From positions 17,369,771 to 17,433,770 of the forward strand of contig CM022676.1 of assembly GCA_012295275.1 (NCBI GenBank): a stretch of 64,000 nt of DNA. Direction: 5' to 3'. This document shows, in pieces, positions 49,707-64,000 of the stretch. The notes beneath the pieces were generated by a model. That model ran no database searches and had not been told where the DNA came from. It worked only from the letters and a program-made list of their open reading frames with translations. The position numbers were made by a program, and so were the translations under genes. Positions within the stretch are counted from its first letter, which is position 1. Every line of letters begins with the position of its first letter. This DNA is from Chrysomallon squamiferum (Eukaryota > Mollusca > Gastropoda > Neomphalida > Peltospiridae).

Positions 49707-49737
49707 TATGACGTCAGACAGCAGTGATGACGTCATA
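49707..49737 (+). promoter_or_regulatory. Conserved 3'-flank hairpin, paired TGACGTCA (gene D)
   Basis: TATGACGTCA (49707-49716) and TGACGTCATA (49728-49737) form a 10-bp stem with an 11-nt loop, 86 nt after the stop of gene D. Gene C has lost the corresponding region through its 3' deletion. Confidence 0.6.
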
Positions 49738-50343
49738 GACACTAGATTCGATTTGAAATTTTATAAATGACTGATTTTTGTCAAGCAGATACTTGTAAAA
49801 TGTATAATGACATTTTATTGCTTTATTATTTATTAACTTATTTGTGTATTTATTTATTGATTTAAATATTTCTACTGTTGTTTTGTTTGTATATGAAATA
49901 ATATTATTAACCATTTCTTGCTTCTTTTGTACTTTTTTTATTTCAGTTTAAATTGTATATAAAATAAAATGTAGAAAATTATATATTTACTTACTGACTG
50001 TTGGACATAAAATACAAGAACTGTTATTTCATTTATTTATCCATTTTCTTTCATTAATATTTATATTAAATATGTAAGTAAATTAGATTATCTTTCAGAT
50101 TTAATGTTTGTTTGTTTATGTATAAAATGTATATAAAGAAAATTCAAATAAATTTATTTTGTATCATAAAATTTTACTTCGTTTATTTTTGTATTTAATT
50201 TGTGTTTACAATGTAAACATAAAATACAAGTTTTATTATTTAGTTTCTGTAATATTTTTCTTTTCTACATACAGCGTGTAATACAAAAAGATGTTGTGAG
50301 AGAGGATTCCAGATCAGATCCTATAAATATACTTGATGTGTGT

Positions 50344-50458
<115 letters not shown>

Positions 50459-51055
50459 AATAAAGAAAAAATATACTTTATAAAAGAGTTATGAAAATAG
50501 GGAGACATTCCCAGGCTAACATTAAAATATTATGAACAAAACTTTGGAAAATCCGTATCTCTGTACTTCGGATATCTGGTGTAAATTCCAGAATAAGGTA
50601 CGATCATTTCTTTAAAAATGCTGACAATTAGCACTTAAGTAGACTACCTCGTGGACAAAATGAAATGATAGCATTTTGTTAAATCTTAATAAACAATGAA
50701 GCTATTCTTCTTGTAATCACTATACGCGGTATCCCCCCAACAGTCTTATAGTCAGCTGGGCACCCCTGTGTGGAGAATGATCAGCTAGTCTTGGCTGTGT
50801 CTCACTGCTAACTGTTGTAATCACAACTCTAGTGGGAAGCATGTGTTCAAGGTTATTCCAATTACATGTAAAGGACCGTGAAGGAGACGTTTTGATATAA
50901 CAATGAAATATATATACCATATTTTCATCAACGAAAGACAGGACAGAAGGAATCTATATTCACTATGATGGGTCTCAAACCTATCTACAGGTTTTTATTT
51001 GTTTCTCCTTCCAATTCAAGATGAAAAACGCAGAAACATACCCTCGCTCAAGAAC

Positions 51056-51130
51056 GATCTCGCGATCCTCAGAGAAAAGTCTGGCGACCCCTTTGCAGGT
51101 CGCGACCCTCAGGTTGAAAACCTATGCACT
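51056..51130. mobile_element. hAT/Charlie-like terminal repeat remnant (right arm mirror)
   Basis: Mirror of 970-1050 with the GGTCGCGACC core kept; being in both arms, it predates the duplication (or the split of the two haplotypes). Confidence 0.4.
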
Positions 51131-51610
51131 TAACGGAGCTAAATACACTAGAAAATGATTCGTGTGTTAACACGTAAGTGAATTCACTCATTTAGATTAA
51201 GTGTCAAAAGCAGAGGTCTACATAAATATGTATCACGCTCATATGCTTTCTTTTATTGAATTCATCGCAAAACGACCTAAGAAATGGCAAAGTATCGAAA
51301 ATTTAAATGCCGTGCTATTGTCACGAACATAAATTTGAACATCAAAATATATACAAAAGGGCCGTTAACAAATTACTGTATACAAAATATGTTCAGACAA
51401 TTATGTCATTTATCGTGTGAATCTCAATTAAATTAATTTGTATACATCTTTAGAAGAACTGTGTTTATTGTCAAACTGTAATCACAACAGTAAACAATGC
51501 ATTTGACAGAAATAATGGAGGCAAAATGTATGGATAGATTCATCTTTCAAGTGATCTGTTTCAAATAATAAATAAATAAATAAGTGAATAAATAAATCAA
51601 GAAATAAATA

Positions 51611-51674
<64 letters not shown>

Positions 51675-52090
51675 AAAAGAATGAAAAAAAGAAGGCGACT
51701 ACAGTTTGCCGTGAGTTAATATTAAAACGAAGACGATCCCTCCCTTTAACTCTGGCAGTGCAATTTAAAAAACGAAGTCACGAAATATCTGACTGTATAA
51801 AACATAATGACGAGTAAAAACAATTGTACGAAATTAAAACTTTGGCAAAGAGTAACGAATGACAAATTGAAAAATCTGAATGAATTGACGATACACACAA
51901 TGACCCAGTGACCGAACTTTCTTACACTGATATTTTTAAAATGAGAAAACAAATTAAATCTTTCGTTGCTGCTACCGAAATCAGACTTTTGCAATCGATC
52001 TCAAACACGGAGGCCACGAGAGAGAAGTTTGTTTTAAAGAAAAACGCGAGAAAAAAAAAGTAGAAAAAAAACCTCGCAGTCGTCGATGAC

Positions 52091-52970
52091 AGATTGTTTC
52101 TCAGATGACACTTGATAGACGCTTAACAATAACATTAGAAATAAAACATATTTCCTGTCATTTAAATTTTTATAACTTCATATATTTCATTTTTGCATGC
52201 CGGCACTGTGTCTACATCGGCACTTACGGTTGGTCCAAAGTAAATCCGTTTTTCACTGAGTACTGTATCCGTTCACACGAAACACACACACACATACACA
52301 GACACAAACACACAAAAAGACACACACACAGACACAAACACACACACAAACACACACACAGACATACACACACATACACACACACAAAAACACACTCATA
52401 CACACACATCACAAACACACACACAAACATACACACACACTTCAATACCCGGTTTTCTCTATCAAGCACACAAATACATTCCAAGGTTCTTAAACATAAA
52501 TACGCTCAAACACAAACATATCTAATGTCTTTCTTAAACACCCAGACAGGCACACGCACATAAACAACCACACACACATATATCAATATCTGTTTATCTA
52601 TCTCTGTATCTACGTATCTATATTCCCCAAAATTATATATCCGCCACTGATCTACGCAGTAGACTGTAGACCTTCGTTCCTTAACGTTATAAACTCCAGT
52701 GCAGAAATAGTCATTTTTCTCAAACCAAAGAAAATGGATTTATAGTCTGTAAGATTGCCATTAGGTAAGCTGCTTGCAGATGATGCACACACACATACAC
52801 ACACACACAGACACACACATACACACACACAGACACACACACACACACACACGTTTGTGTATATGTGTGTAGATATATATATGTGTGTGTGTGTATGTAT
52901 CTGTACCTATATACAAAGAGAGAGAAGACAGATATAGATACTCACACATCTAATCACGCATAACTTTTTC
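52091..52970. other. CA-rich intergenic DNA to the right of the inverted repeat
   Basis: No gene. Imperfect (CA)n 52,275-52,445 with ACAAACA/ACATACA variants, and (CA)n with a GT-rich inverse at 52,785-52,900 that can fold back on itself. Whether it is part of the right arm cannot be told because its partner would lie left of position 1. Confidence 0.65.
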
Positions 52971-52974
52971 TTAA

Positions 52975-53340
52975 GTATACATACATACACATAAACATAC
53001 ATACACAGAAACATACATACATAGAAACATACATACATAGAAACATACATACAAACAAACATACATACATACACAGAAACATACATACGTAGAAACATAC
53101 ATACATAGAAACATACATACACAGAAACATACATACACAGAAACATATATACAGAGAAACATACATACACAGAAACATACATACACAGAAACATACGTAC
53201 ATAGAAACATACATACACAGAAACAAACATACACAGAAACATACATACACAGAAACATACATACATAGAAACATACATACACAGAAACATACATACACAG
53301 AAACATACATACATAGAAACATATATACAAACATACACAT
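52975..53340. repeat. 16-bp tandem repeat (VNTR), about 23 units
   Basis: Unit AGAAACATACATACAC with frequent variants (ACAT for ACAC). Interruptions such as ACAAACAAAC occur near 53,050. It is open in several frames only because the unit lacks stops on one strand. Confidence 0.93.
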
Positions 53341-53349
53341 AAGTAATTT

Positions 53350-53515
53350 GATAAACTTGTAGTTGTCAATGTTTCTAGTAGTTCGCGCTAATTATATTGA
53401 TAAGCTAATAGTGACAATGTTTTTAGTAGTAGCACTCTAAGAAAGTGTATAAATTTGTAGTGACAATGCTTCTAATACATACTAAGCCAGCTGGTAGTTG
53501 TGCAATGTTAAAATT
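53350..53515. repeat. Diverged ~50-bp tandem repeat
   Basis: Three to four decayed copies around GTAGTTGTCAATGTTTCTAG, AATAGTGACAATGTTTTTAG, TAGTGACAATGCTTCTAA and GTAGTTGTGCAATG directly follow the 16-bp VNTR. Confidence 0.55.
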
Positions 53516-53519
53516 AGTT

Positions 53520-56400
<2,881 letters not shown>

Positions 56401-59180
56401 CTAAAAATTGTGCTGACATACTAAAATCAAACTGCAGTTTTAAAATGTCTGATACTAAGACAATGTTTGTTTTTTAAAAGGTCTGCTTGGAAGATGGGTA
56501 GAAACTTGTATAAATTGATTCCTCACAGCAAAGTCCAGTCTACATTTGAGGAACTACTCAAAGCTCTGTTGATCTGTACCAAAGCAAACCACAGTGTCTT
56601 GAGACTTTGAAATAGCCACATATGCCATGAGATTAAGTCTGAAACACACATCACAATTCAGGTTTGCTTCTGTCACATAACTGAGTACTCTGATGCAAAT
56701 ACAGAAGGAAAGTCTGTCTGTTCTCTGATAGAATTATACGACAGTGAATCACGTGCTTGTCACGTGTCCTTGAGCTGACGTCAGCCTGTCCTGTCAACAA
56801 GTTCACTAACATTCTGTGCTGTCCATTATGTTGTTTACAGATTCCACGTTATTATTTTTCCATCAGAAAGGCTTTGCGACGCTTCCCTTTTGTGGCCTGC
56901 ATCAACTTGATACTGAAGTATTTTGTCAGTTCTAGCAGTGAGCATCATAATCATGTACCTGTTTGTTAAAGATGAAGGAGTCATTTGCATTTAGCAGCAT
57001 TTTACAAACATGTTGTCTCATTCTTTAGGTGTCACCTGATGTTTTCTTCTAAGAGTCTTGTGCATAAGAGTTGTCTTCAGTTGGAAAGCTTGAGATGAAT
57101 GATTTAATTACTGCCTTTTCTTCATCTGATCTCTTACGTTTTGTTTTTATTTTGAAATATTTTTACATTAATTACAAAATATGTCATGAAAATAAAAACT
57201 GTGTGAAGCTGTGTTCATCATAATTAGTAAGTACTGTATAATAGTTATTACTGAAATATATGATAGATTTATTTTGATACTGTCTCAGTTTTATTGACAT
57301 GAATTTCTGTTGTGGACTCATTTTTTTACAGACTGATCATAGGTTCTTTAATGTTTAAGTCATTCTTCTAATTATTGGCTTTTTAATGTTTAAATATTTA
57401 TTTTTCATTCTTTCAATATTTTGTTAAAATATTTAAAATCATTTTTGATAATTTATAATTTTATTTTTTCAATTTCTTGTTCTTATTATTTTAAAAGTTT
57501 AACTACACTTTTTTGTTATTATTTTATTCTTATTTATACTGTAAACAGAAAGTACTACTATTATATCATGATTAATATTAGAATTATGCAAGTGCCTGTT
57601 TATTATTATTATTATTATTATTATTATAGTAGTAATAGTAGTAGTAGCAATAGTAGTAGCAGTCTATGAAGAAATTTTATATACCTGTATGTTTTTACAG
57701 TAATACTCTAATCTGTTATTGCTCAAATTTTAAAAAATTCAGAGTTAATCACTGAAAATTAAAATTCAGTTATTATTATTATTGTTGTTGTTGTTATTAT
57801 TATTATTTGGTATTTATTATTCTTGAATATATCATTATTTCTTTCTTTTCTTATTTTTTAACAACTTATCTGTAACTAAATGTTTTTCTTGATTCTTGTG
57901 TATCTTTTCACCACATATATTTCTCTGTTTCAGGCTAAATCAAAGTTACAAAAATACCTTCTGTAGATCATTTTATCAAGTTTATGTGGAAGACCACAAG
58001 AGATAGGAACAGCTGAATCCACTGAAAATTAACTCAAATAGATATGTTTGTACAAAGGTAAGAATTTTGAAATTCTCCAACCACAGAACTGAACATATTA
58101 GAGCTTCATTGGACCAGTTATTGGACAACATAATTGTCGTTTTAAATTTCTTTAATTTGTAATAAAAAAACCAAAACAAAAAACAGATAATAGAAATATG
58201 AAGAAATAGTATTTGATTAGCATCCAGTATTAGTTCAAAACAAACGTGTTACAGCCTTAAATACAAAATTGCAAGGTATATAGTATTGAATCTTCTATTT
58301 ACAAAACATATATTTATAAATGATTGAAATAGTTATTATTGCCAGAGTAAATTCAGTTTGAATCGCATGCCTCTAAACTAGGTATAGTAAGTATAGATAG
58401 ATATATACAGACATACATGTTGAAGGGAAAATATTTATTTAAAAATAACATCCAACTACATTTTTTTACATTTCAGCATTTTGTTGATAAGGCTGGACAG
58501 AGTTATTTCCTGACCAATGACTAGCAGATCATTTTACTTCCCACCCACAATCAGCCAGGAAGCCACCTTCAGAAAGAAGAAGTTAAATATGGCTACTCAA
58601 GGGTTTAATTAGTTTAGCTTTGATTTGAAACATGTGCCAACCTTTCTTTTTCTTACATCTGTTCCAGTCTTCTTCATGCATAAGTAATCAAATCAAAACT
58701 TTCTTTATCTACCACAATCTACAAAGGGATAAAAGTCAGTGCTCTTGATTATTTAAATATGAGTTCTGAATATTTCTGTGGTCCAGGAAGTGACACTGGA
58801 ACTTTATTAACAGTTCTAATCTTTATCACTATCTGATGATCTGTTACTTGAAAAAATATATTTAACACCATTTTTATTTATAAACTTTACGGGTTATGAA
58901 TCATTTTTCATAGTGTGTCTTTTCAGGAGAAGTGTAAAAAACATATTTGTTTTTAAAATGTTTGTAATAATTACAATAACCTAGGATTTATTTATAATTT
59001 TTGTCATGAAGCATTTTTTTTTTTGTTGTAAAGTAAACACAAATAGAGGAAAGAAGTATGTGTGAGAACAGAATGTGAAAATCAGTTGATCTAGATTTCC
59101 ATGGTTACCCTTTTCACCTGGAAAAAACTACCGAGTTAATTAATACCTGAATAATAAAATTGTGTTTTTCTCTGATACAG
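56401..59180. other. AT-rich DNA upstream of the collagen relic
   Basis: A stretch at 56,480-56,980 is less AT-rich and has short open pieces on the plus strand (for example TIQVCFCHITEYSDANTEGK around 56,655-56,710, then a stop at 56,775) that look like decayed coding DNA, but I do not recognise the family. The rest (57,000-59,160) is AT-rich with (TTA)n and (TAG)n runs at 57,602-57,662 and 57,772-57,806. Confidence 0.4.
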
Positions 59181-60399
59181 GTTGTGACTTTATATCAGGT
59201 AGAAAAGGTGAAGCTGGTTACACTGGAGAACTTGGTATCCATGGAGATCCTGTTGCACCCAGTGTTCAAGGACTTCATGGTAATGATTGTGTTCCTGGTC
59301 TACAGGTTTCCTGGTGTTTCTGGTAATCCATATCTTGGTTTCTTTTTTCTTTCACTAGGTGTGTAGATTAGAACACTGCAGGAACATACAAGATGAAGGT
59401 TGACTACTCACTTGTTTGTGTCACGGACAACTCCAGAGCACATGGGCAGGATTTGTGTAGTTGACTGAATGAAATATTTTTTTCTTTCTATTGCGCTGTC
59501 TTAAGTTCTTGAACTTATGACTTAGTTTCAAGTTCTAATGTTATAAAAACTGAAGATTGAAGTAAAGGCATTGACTTTTTAGGATATACTAAATAAATAA
59601 ACTAAAATATATTTTTCTTTAAATTCATTTCAAGCTCAAACTGTTTCTATAATTTTAGCTTTTCTCAGGATAAACATTTATTGAATGGGAAGATGGTTTA
59701 GGTTTTATAAGAACACAGAAAAAGAATTCTAATTAACAGTAAAAAAAATAAACATTACACTGCAGGTAGTGCTGTCAGCTGTTTGAGATTTACAACCATG
59801 TTTTTATATTCTACAACATCAACAATGTGTGCAGCACAACATTACAGAATGATTACAGTTACTGGCTGTCAACACTGGAGCCGATGTTGATGATGATGAT
59901 GAATCGAGTGAGAGGTGAACAGACCAGGCAAACATCAACAGTTTGTGAATCTCCAGACCCTGTAAGTCCTGTACTTATTTTCATAACATTAGTATTCATT
60001 ACTTAATCATGAATATTCATATTTGTATTTGATTTCCATTGTTTGAGGTAAGCGATTATTTGTGAATACAGTGTAAGCCTTTTTTATTACTGCCATGAAT
60101 TTCATTTTTTATGTTTATTAATTTAATAATTATTGATAGGAATTAATATTTATTTTTGAGTTAACAATTAATATTTTTTGATATGAATTAAATTGTTATT
60201 TTTGCATATTATCCAATATGTTTTTAAATATAGTATGTTTTTTTTTTATATATATATATCAGTTTTATAATGTTTTTACTTCCCTTACTTTGAGATTTTT
60301 TTTTTCTCAGAGGTTTTTACTGTGCACAGTCAGACAAAGCTCATTGCAGAATGTTCACTGGGCTGGTGTGCATCATGGATTGGCTAAAGTTTTGTTGTG
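59181..60399 (+). pseudogene. Type IV collagen 3' end (Gly-X-Y tail and NC1 domain), decayed
   Basis: Four exon remnants keep splice sites. (1) 59181-~59345, after TCTGATACAG, reads GRKGEAGYTGELGIHGDP then VAPSVQGLHGND: a collagen triplet run with Gly replaced by Val, Ser and Cys, then a frameshift before PGVSGNPYLG. (2) 59359-~59462, after TTTCACTAG, holds DYSL..DNSRAHGQDL, typical of early NC1. (3) 59766-59961, after CACTGCAG and ending CCT|GTAAGT, holds SCLRFTTM, a frameshift, NINNVC, NDYSYWLSTLEPM and VCESP. (4) 60311-60399, after TTTTCTCAG, holds VFTVHSQTKLIAEC and WIG-stop-SFV, with a stop where NC1 has Tyr. These motifs are diagnostic for collagen IV NC1, which trimerises basement-membrane chains. 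Retained introns show a duplicated gene copy, not a retrocopy. Several stops and frameshifts make it nonfunctional. Confidence 0.88.
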
Positions 60400-60517
60400 G
60401 TAAATTTGAAGTAAGTTGTTTTGAACTGTTTTTGATTTTGTAACTTCAAAAATTTTTAATTTTATTGAAATACCCATAGTTGTTTTTACCAAAAATTTCT
60501 GTTTTTTTATTTTGTTA

Positions 60518-60805
60518 TTGAACTCTATTTTATATACAACTAACAATTTTTATCATTTTATATTTATTTAAAACATGTTTTAGATTTTATTTTAAATACA
60601 ACTAGACAATTCTTTATATTTTGTATTTATTTAAAACATGGATGTCTTCTTTTTAAATACAAAAAGACAATTCAGTTTTTTTTTAAAAAACATGATGTTA
60701 TTGACTTCTATTTTATATACAACTAGACAATTCTTTATCATTTTGTATTTATTTAAAACATGGATGTTATTGACTTCTATTTTACATACAACTAGACAAT
60801 GTTAA
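60518..60805. repeat. ~75-bp AT-rich tandem repeat in the collagen relic intron
   Basis: Four to five copies of a unit with ATACAACTAGACAATTCTTT, ATTTATTTAAAACATG and GTTATTGACTTCTATTTTA. The last two copies are nearly identical; one copy has lost part of the unit. Confidence 0.75.
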
Positions 60806-61144
60806 TTACAATGTTTGACAAGTTTACCACAAAACTGAAAAACACGCAGCTTGGCATTTTTGTTGATTATTATGAACACTAAAAATTGTAAACTTCTGTA
60901 TTTTTTACAAAATAACAGACTAGCAGATCATTTTCAAGAGGTAACTTAATAATGATGTAAAATGTAATATTTAAATTATGTAAAATGTATTTATTCTGAC
61001 TAAATAATTTGTAATTTTAATATTTTAGGTAACTTTTAAATAATAATTTGCTATCATTTCCAGTGATAAATGTTATATTTTGTTAGTAAATTATTTTTAT
61101 TTATTAGGGTTATCAGTGATAAGTTTTGTTTATTACTTTTACAG

Positions 61145-61260
61145 GACAAACAAGCCCTTGCTGACCACAACAAAGTTATATTAGGCCAAGGATGACCACT
61201 TGACCAGCCTTGTAGTACAACTCAGTGAAGAACAATCACTTCTCCAGTTGTTGGTGTTAA
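61145..61260 (+). pseudogene. Possible last-exon remnant of the collagen IV relic
   Basis: After TTTTACAG the sequence reads KQALAD in one frame, like the GQALA-type motif of the second NC1 half, and then loses all similarity and meets stops. A further weak echo is MFVPDTAPSTVKS at about 62,148-62,190, similar to the final NC1 segment. Both lie in the expected order but are too short to be sure. Confidence 0.35.
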
Positions 61261-61329
61261 AATAAATTTGTACAAACTGAGACACTCAGATGAGTTCAAG
61301 TGTTTTGAAATCAGATGCTGAGTATAATG

Positions 61330-64000
61330 GACAGGTAATTCGGTTTACAACTAGATTTTATAAACTGTAAAATGTAAATCATTTAATGTCATATGAGAAT
61401 ATTTTTAATATTATTATCATTATATATAATTTTCTTTTTTTTAAATAATGATTCTATAGATGACATTGATATAGCAATTGGAAGAAAAGAAATCTACTTT
61501 AGAAAAATCTATCTTTAACAAGTAGCCGATAAAATTATTGATCTTACTTGTTATCAATTTTTATAAAAGATAGTAAGTTACTTATTTATTAAAGAAAAAT
61601 GGATGTTTCTCTTTAAAAAAGAATATATATATGTTTAAATTACTCATAGTTCTGAGTTGATTTATTCAGACTAGTATTAAACACACATTTCCCCAGACAG
61701 TCGAAATTAGAGGTGCAACAAGAAATGTTTAAATAAATAAACTTAAACTTTATTTTATTTCAGTTAAATTAACTGTACTTGTTATTGGTTGAATATATTA
61801 CTTCAGATTGAAATGAAAAAATATAAAATTGTAGCAGTTGTTGTTAAAAAAATGTAATATTTTACTTTTCAGACACCATAGAAAGCTATTTACAAGAACT
61901 GATGTCCACTGAGTCTAAATGACTTGTCAAGTTTTCTGTACTGAACTAAGTAAACAGAAGATAAAACATCTCCACAATAAACATGAAAAACTGAATAACT
62001 GGAGAAAACTGAGTTTAGAAAGTTCCACACCAAACTAACATTTTAAAAACATTACTAGTGTGAATCATGGACTGTTCTTACTGAAGAATGTGTAATGTGA
62101 CATGGTTTTAGACTCAGTCACAGTGTCGTTGATGAAATCAGATGTACACAGAATGTTTGTACCAGACACAGCACCAAGTACAGTCAAGTCTGTGAAAAAA
62201 AGAAATATTTTGTAAAAATCATTTAATGTTAGAAATCCTTGATTACTGCTTTAAAAAAAACTACAAACTTCGGATTAAAAATGTTTGGTTCAAGGGAGAT
62301 AATTTTTTATTTTTTATTTTTTTTATTTTTTTTTTTTTCATTTTTGAAAAAAAATAATGTACTTAATCATGTAACTGAAGCATAGAATAACAGAATACCA
62401 AGAGTTCTGGTAAAGATTTACCCTATAAAAGTTTGTTAAATCATAAAATGGAATCACTTGTGTAAACCTATATATGCTATATATTTGTTTGGAAGATTAA
62501 AATCAGAAATTAAAAATGTTCTTAATTACTAATTTCAGGTTACATTATCTGTCAAGTTATTTATTAAGTTTTATAGTTTTTGTAAACAAATGTCTTGTTT
62601 TTCATTTTATGTTGTATATTTTATCATAAACGTTTATTGATAATTCAGTAATCTTGGCATTTTTTTTTGTTTATAGCACAAATCTTTAGAACCTTAAGAT
62701 ATATTTTAAATACTTTTTAATTCGAAACATTTTCTATCATGCTTTTCTAAATTTATAATTAAGGATTTTGGCAAAGTTTTTCTAAAATTATGAAATAAAC
62801 TTTGTTGTTTTCTTGCTGAAATAAATATTTCAAATATTTATGTTTTTTGTTTTTATCACCTATTTGTTTAGCAAGCTTTATTAAATTACAGGGTGAAGAA
62901 TATTTATTTATATAGTTTTGGTACAATAGCCAAAATTTAGTATTTACTAGGCATTATAATATCATTTTATACTAGTTAATAATTTTGTATTCAGTACTTA
63001 AGAGAATGTTTAACATTGAAAATCAGTGAGTAACAAACTAAAATTGTTAAAAAAAACCAAAAAAGAAACAAAACAAGCCCTGTACCAGCAAATTTATTTT
63101 CATTATAATTAATTTTTAACACCATTAAATAAAAATAAAAATAAATAAATAAATAGGAATCAAGTTTGACAATTATACAGATATTTATTAATTCACTCAT
63201 AAATTCACTCTACCCGCCTCATTCATTCACTGCTTCATGTAAAAGATAAAATGTAGACACAACTGTGAAGAGAAATGTAGAAAACACAGAGTAATTTCAA
63301 GTTTAGTATCAGACTTAGTATGTTAGTTTGTTGATCTTCCTAACCTTAAACTTCCTGTTTTAATCCATAAATTTCAGAAAATGATTATTTTAAGGTCATC
63401 ATTTCTAGATATGTACAAGAATTTAAATGAAAAAAAATTTATTTTTAATTTAGCATATTTAAATAGGCATCTTTTAACTGGCATATTTAAATTAACATTT
63501 TCCTGTTGGCATATTTATATTGTAAAGTTTAAATTTTATTATAAACTATGATTTTCTTGTCAGCATATTAAAATTAGCATATTTCATTACATATTTAATT
63601 AACATTTCATTAGCATATTTAAATTTAAACTAGCTTTAAAAATGCAGATTAAACCTGAATTGAAAGAAAGTATTTTGAAAAATCTAAGAACAAATGACAA
63701 AACGAACTGATATGAATTTCTTAATGTACATCATAAAAGCCAACTTTACAGACATTCAGGAAAGGAAACAGAAACAATATGTCCACAATGAAAAACAGAG
63801 ATTAAATACTGAGGTATTGTTTACTAAAAAATAATAATAATGAAAACATTTAAGCAAAATTTATTTTACTCAAAACGAAACAAATTGCATGAATGCTTTG
63901 GTATGAAAAAAAATTCTTGAAAGTAACAAATATATTTTATGTTTATTTTATTCTGGTTACATAATAAAAATAAATAAAAAAGCAAAAGATAACAAAAAAA
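61330..64000. other. AT-rich DNA downstream of the collagen relic
   Basis: No gene seen. 61,870-62,190 is slightly richer in codon-like sequence but full of stops. 63,450-63,630 repeats GCATATTTAAAT-like motifs six to seven times irregularly. The rest is T-rich or A-rich single-copy DNA. Confidence 0.5.

Overview
The window is AT-rich, microsatellite-rich animal nuclear DNA. The real genes have introns, one family is locally expanded, and a type IV collagen relic lies on the right. Expanded BTB-BACK-PHR (BTBD1/2/3/6-type) genes, abundant (GA)n, (CA)n and (TAA)n tracts and foldback/MITE debris fit a mollusc or another lophotrochozoan. That placement is inference; no sequence here names a species.

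Layout. Positions 1-52,090 form one very large, imperfect inverted repeat centred on a 200-N assembly gap (23,639-23,838). Position 1 pairs with 52,090, and homology may continue beyond the left edge of the window. The left arm carries BTB genes A (2,490-4,034, minus) and B (21,135-22,756, minus). The right arm carries C (24,872-26,166, plus) and D (48,091-49,621, plus). A and D are intact two-exon genes for 437-residue BTB-BACK-PHR proteins, likely Cullin-3 ubiquitin-ligase adaptors. B has one premature TGA and a duplicated 3' splice site. C has lost its ATG, carries two in-frame deletions and is fused at its 3' end to unrelated intergenic DNA. The arms differ by large indels: 5.07 kb present only on the right, 1.85 kb only on the left, and several of about 0.4-0.5 kb. 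Each arm also contains older, diverged tandem copies of noncoding units several kb long, one of which keeps a BTB 5' flank with no gene attached.

Shared regulatory-looking features recur in the gene copies. A pair of TGACGTCA palindromes about 90-100 nt after the (ancestral) stop codon can fold into a 9-10 bp hairpin in A, B and D. A TGACGTCA site about 250-300 bp upstream of the ATG is intact only at the intact genes A and D. A splice-acceptor-like site lies 8-9 nt before the ATG and suggests a 5'UTR intron.

From 52,091 to 64,000 the sequence is single copy within the window: CA-rich and 16-bp tandem repeats, then AT-rich DNA with a decayed type IV collagen 3' end (59,181-60,399, plus strand) that keeps intron-exon boundaries but has stops and frameshifts. 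Two well-supported small DNA transposons sit in the right-only 5 kb segment: a 222-bp hAT-type MITE with an 8-bp target duplication, and a 336-bp TA-flanked element.

The main open question is whether the giant inverted repeat is a real duplication or two haplotypes of one locus scaffolded head to head across the gap. Both readings are set out in the findings.
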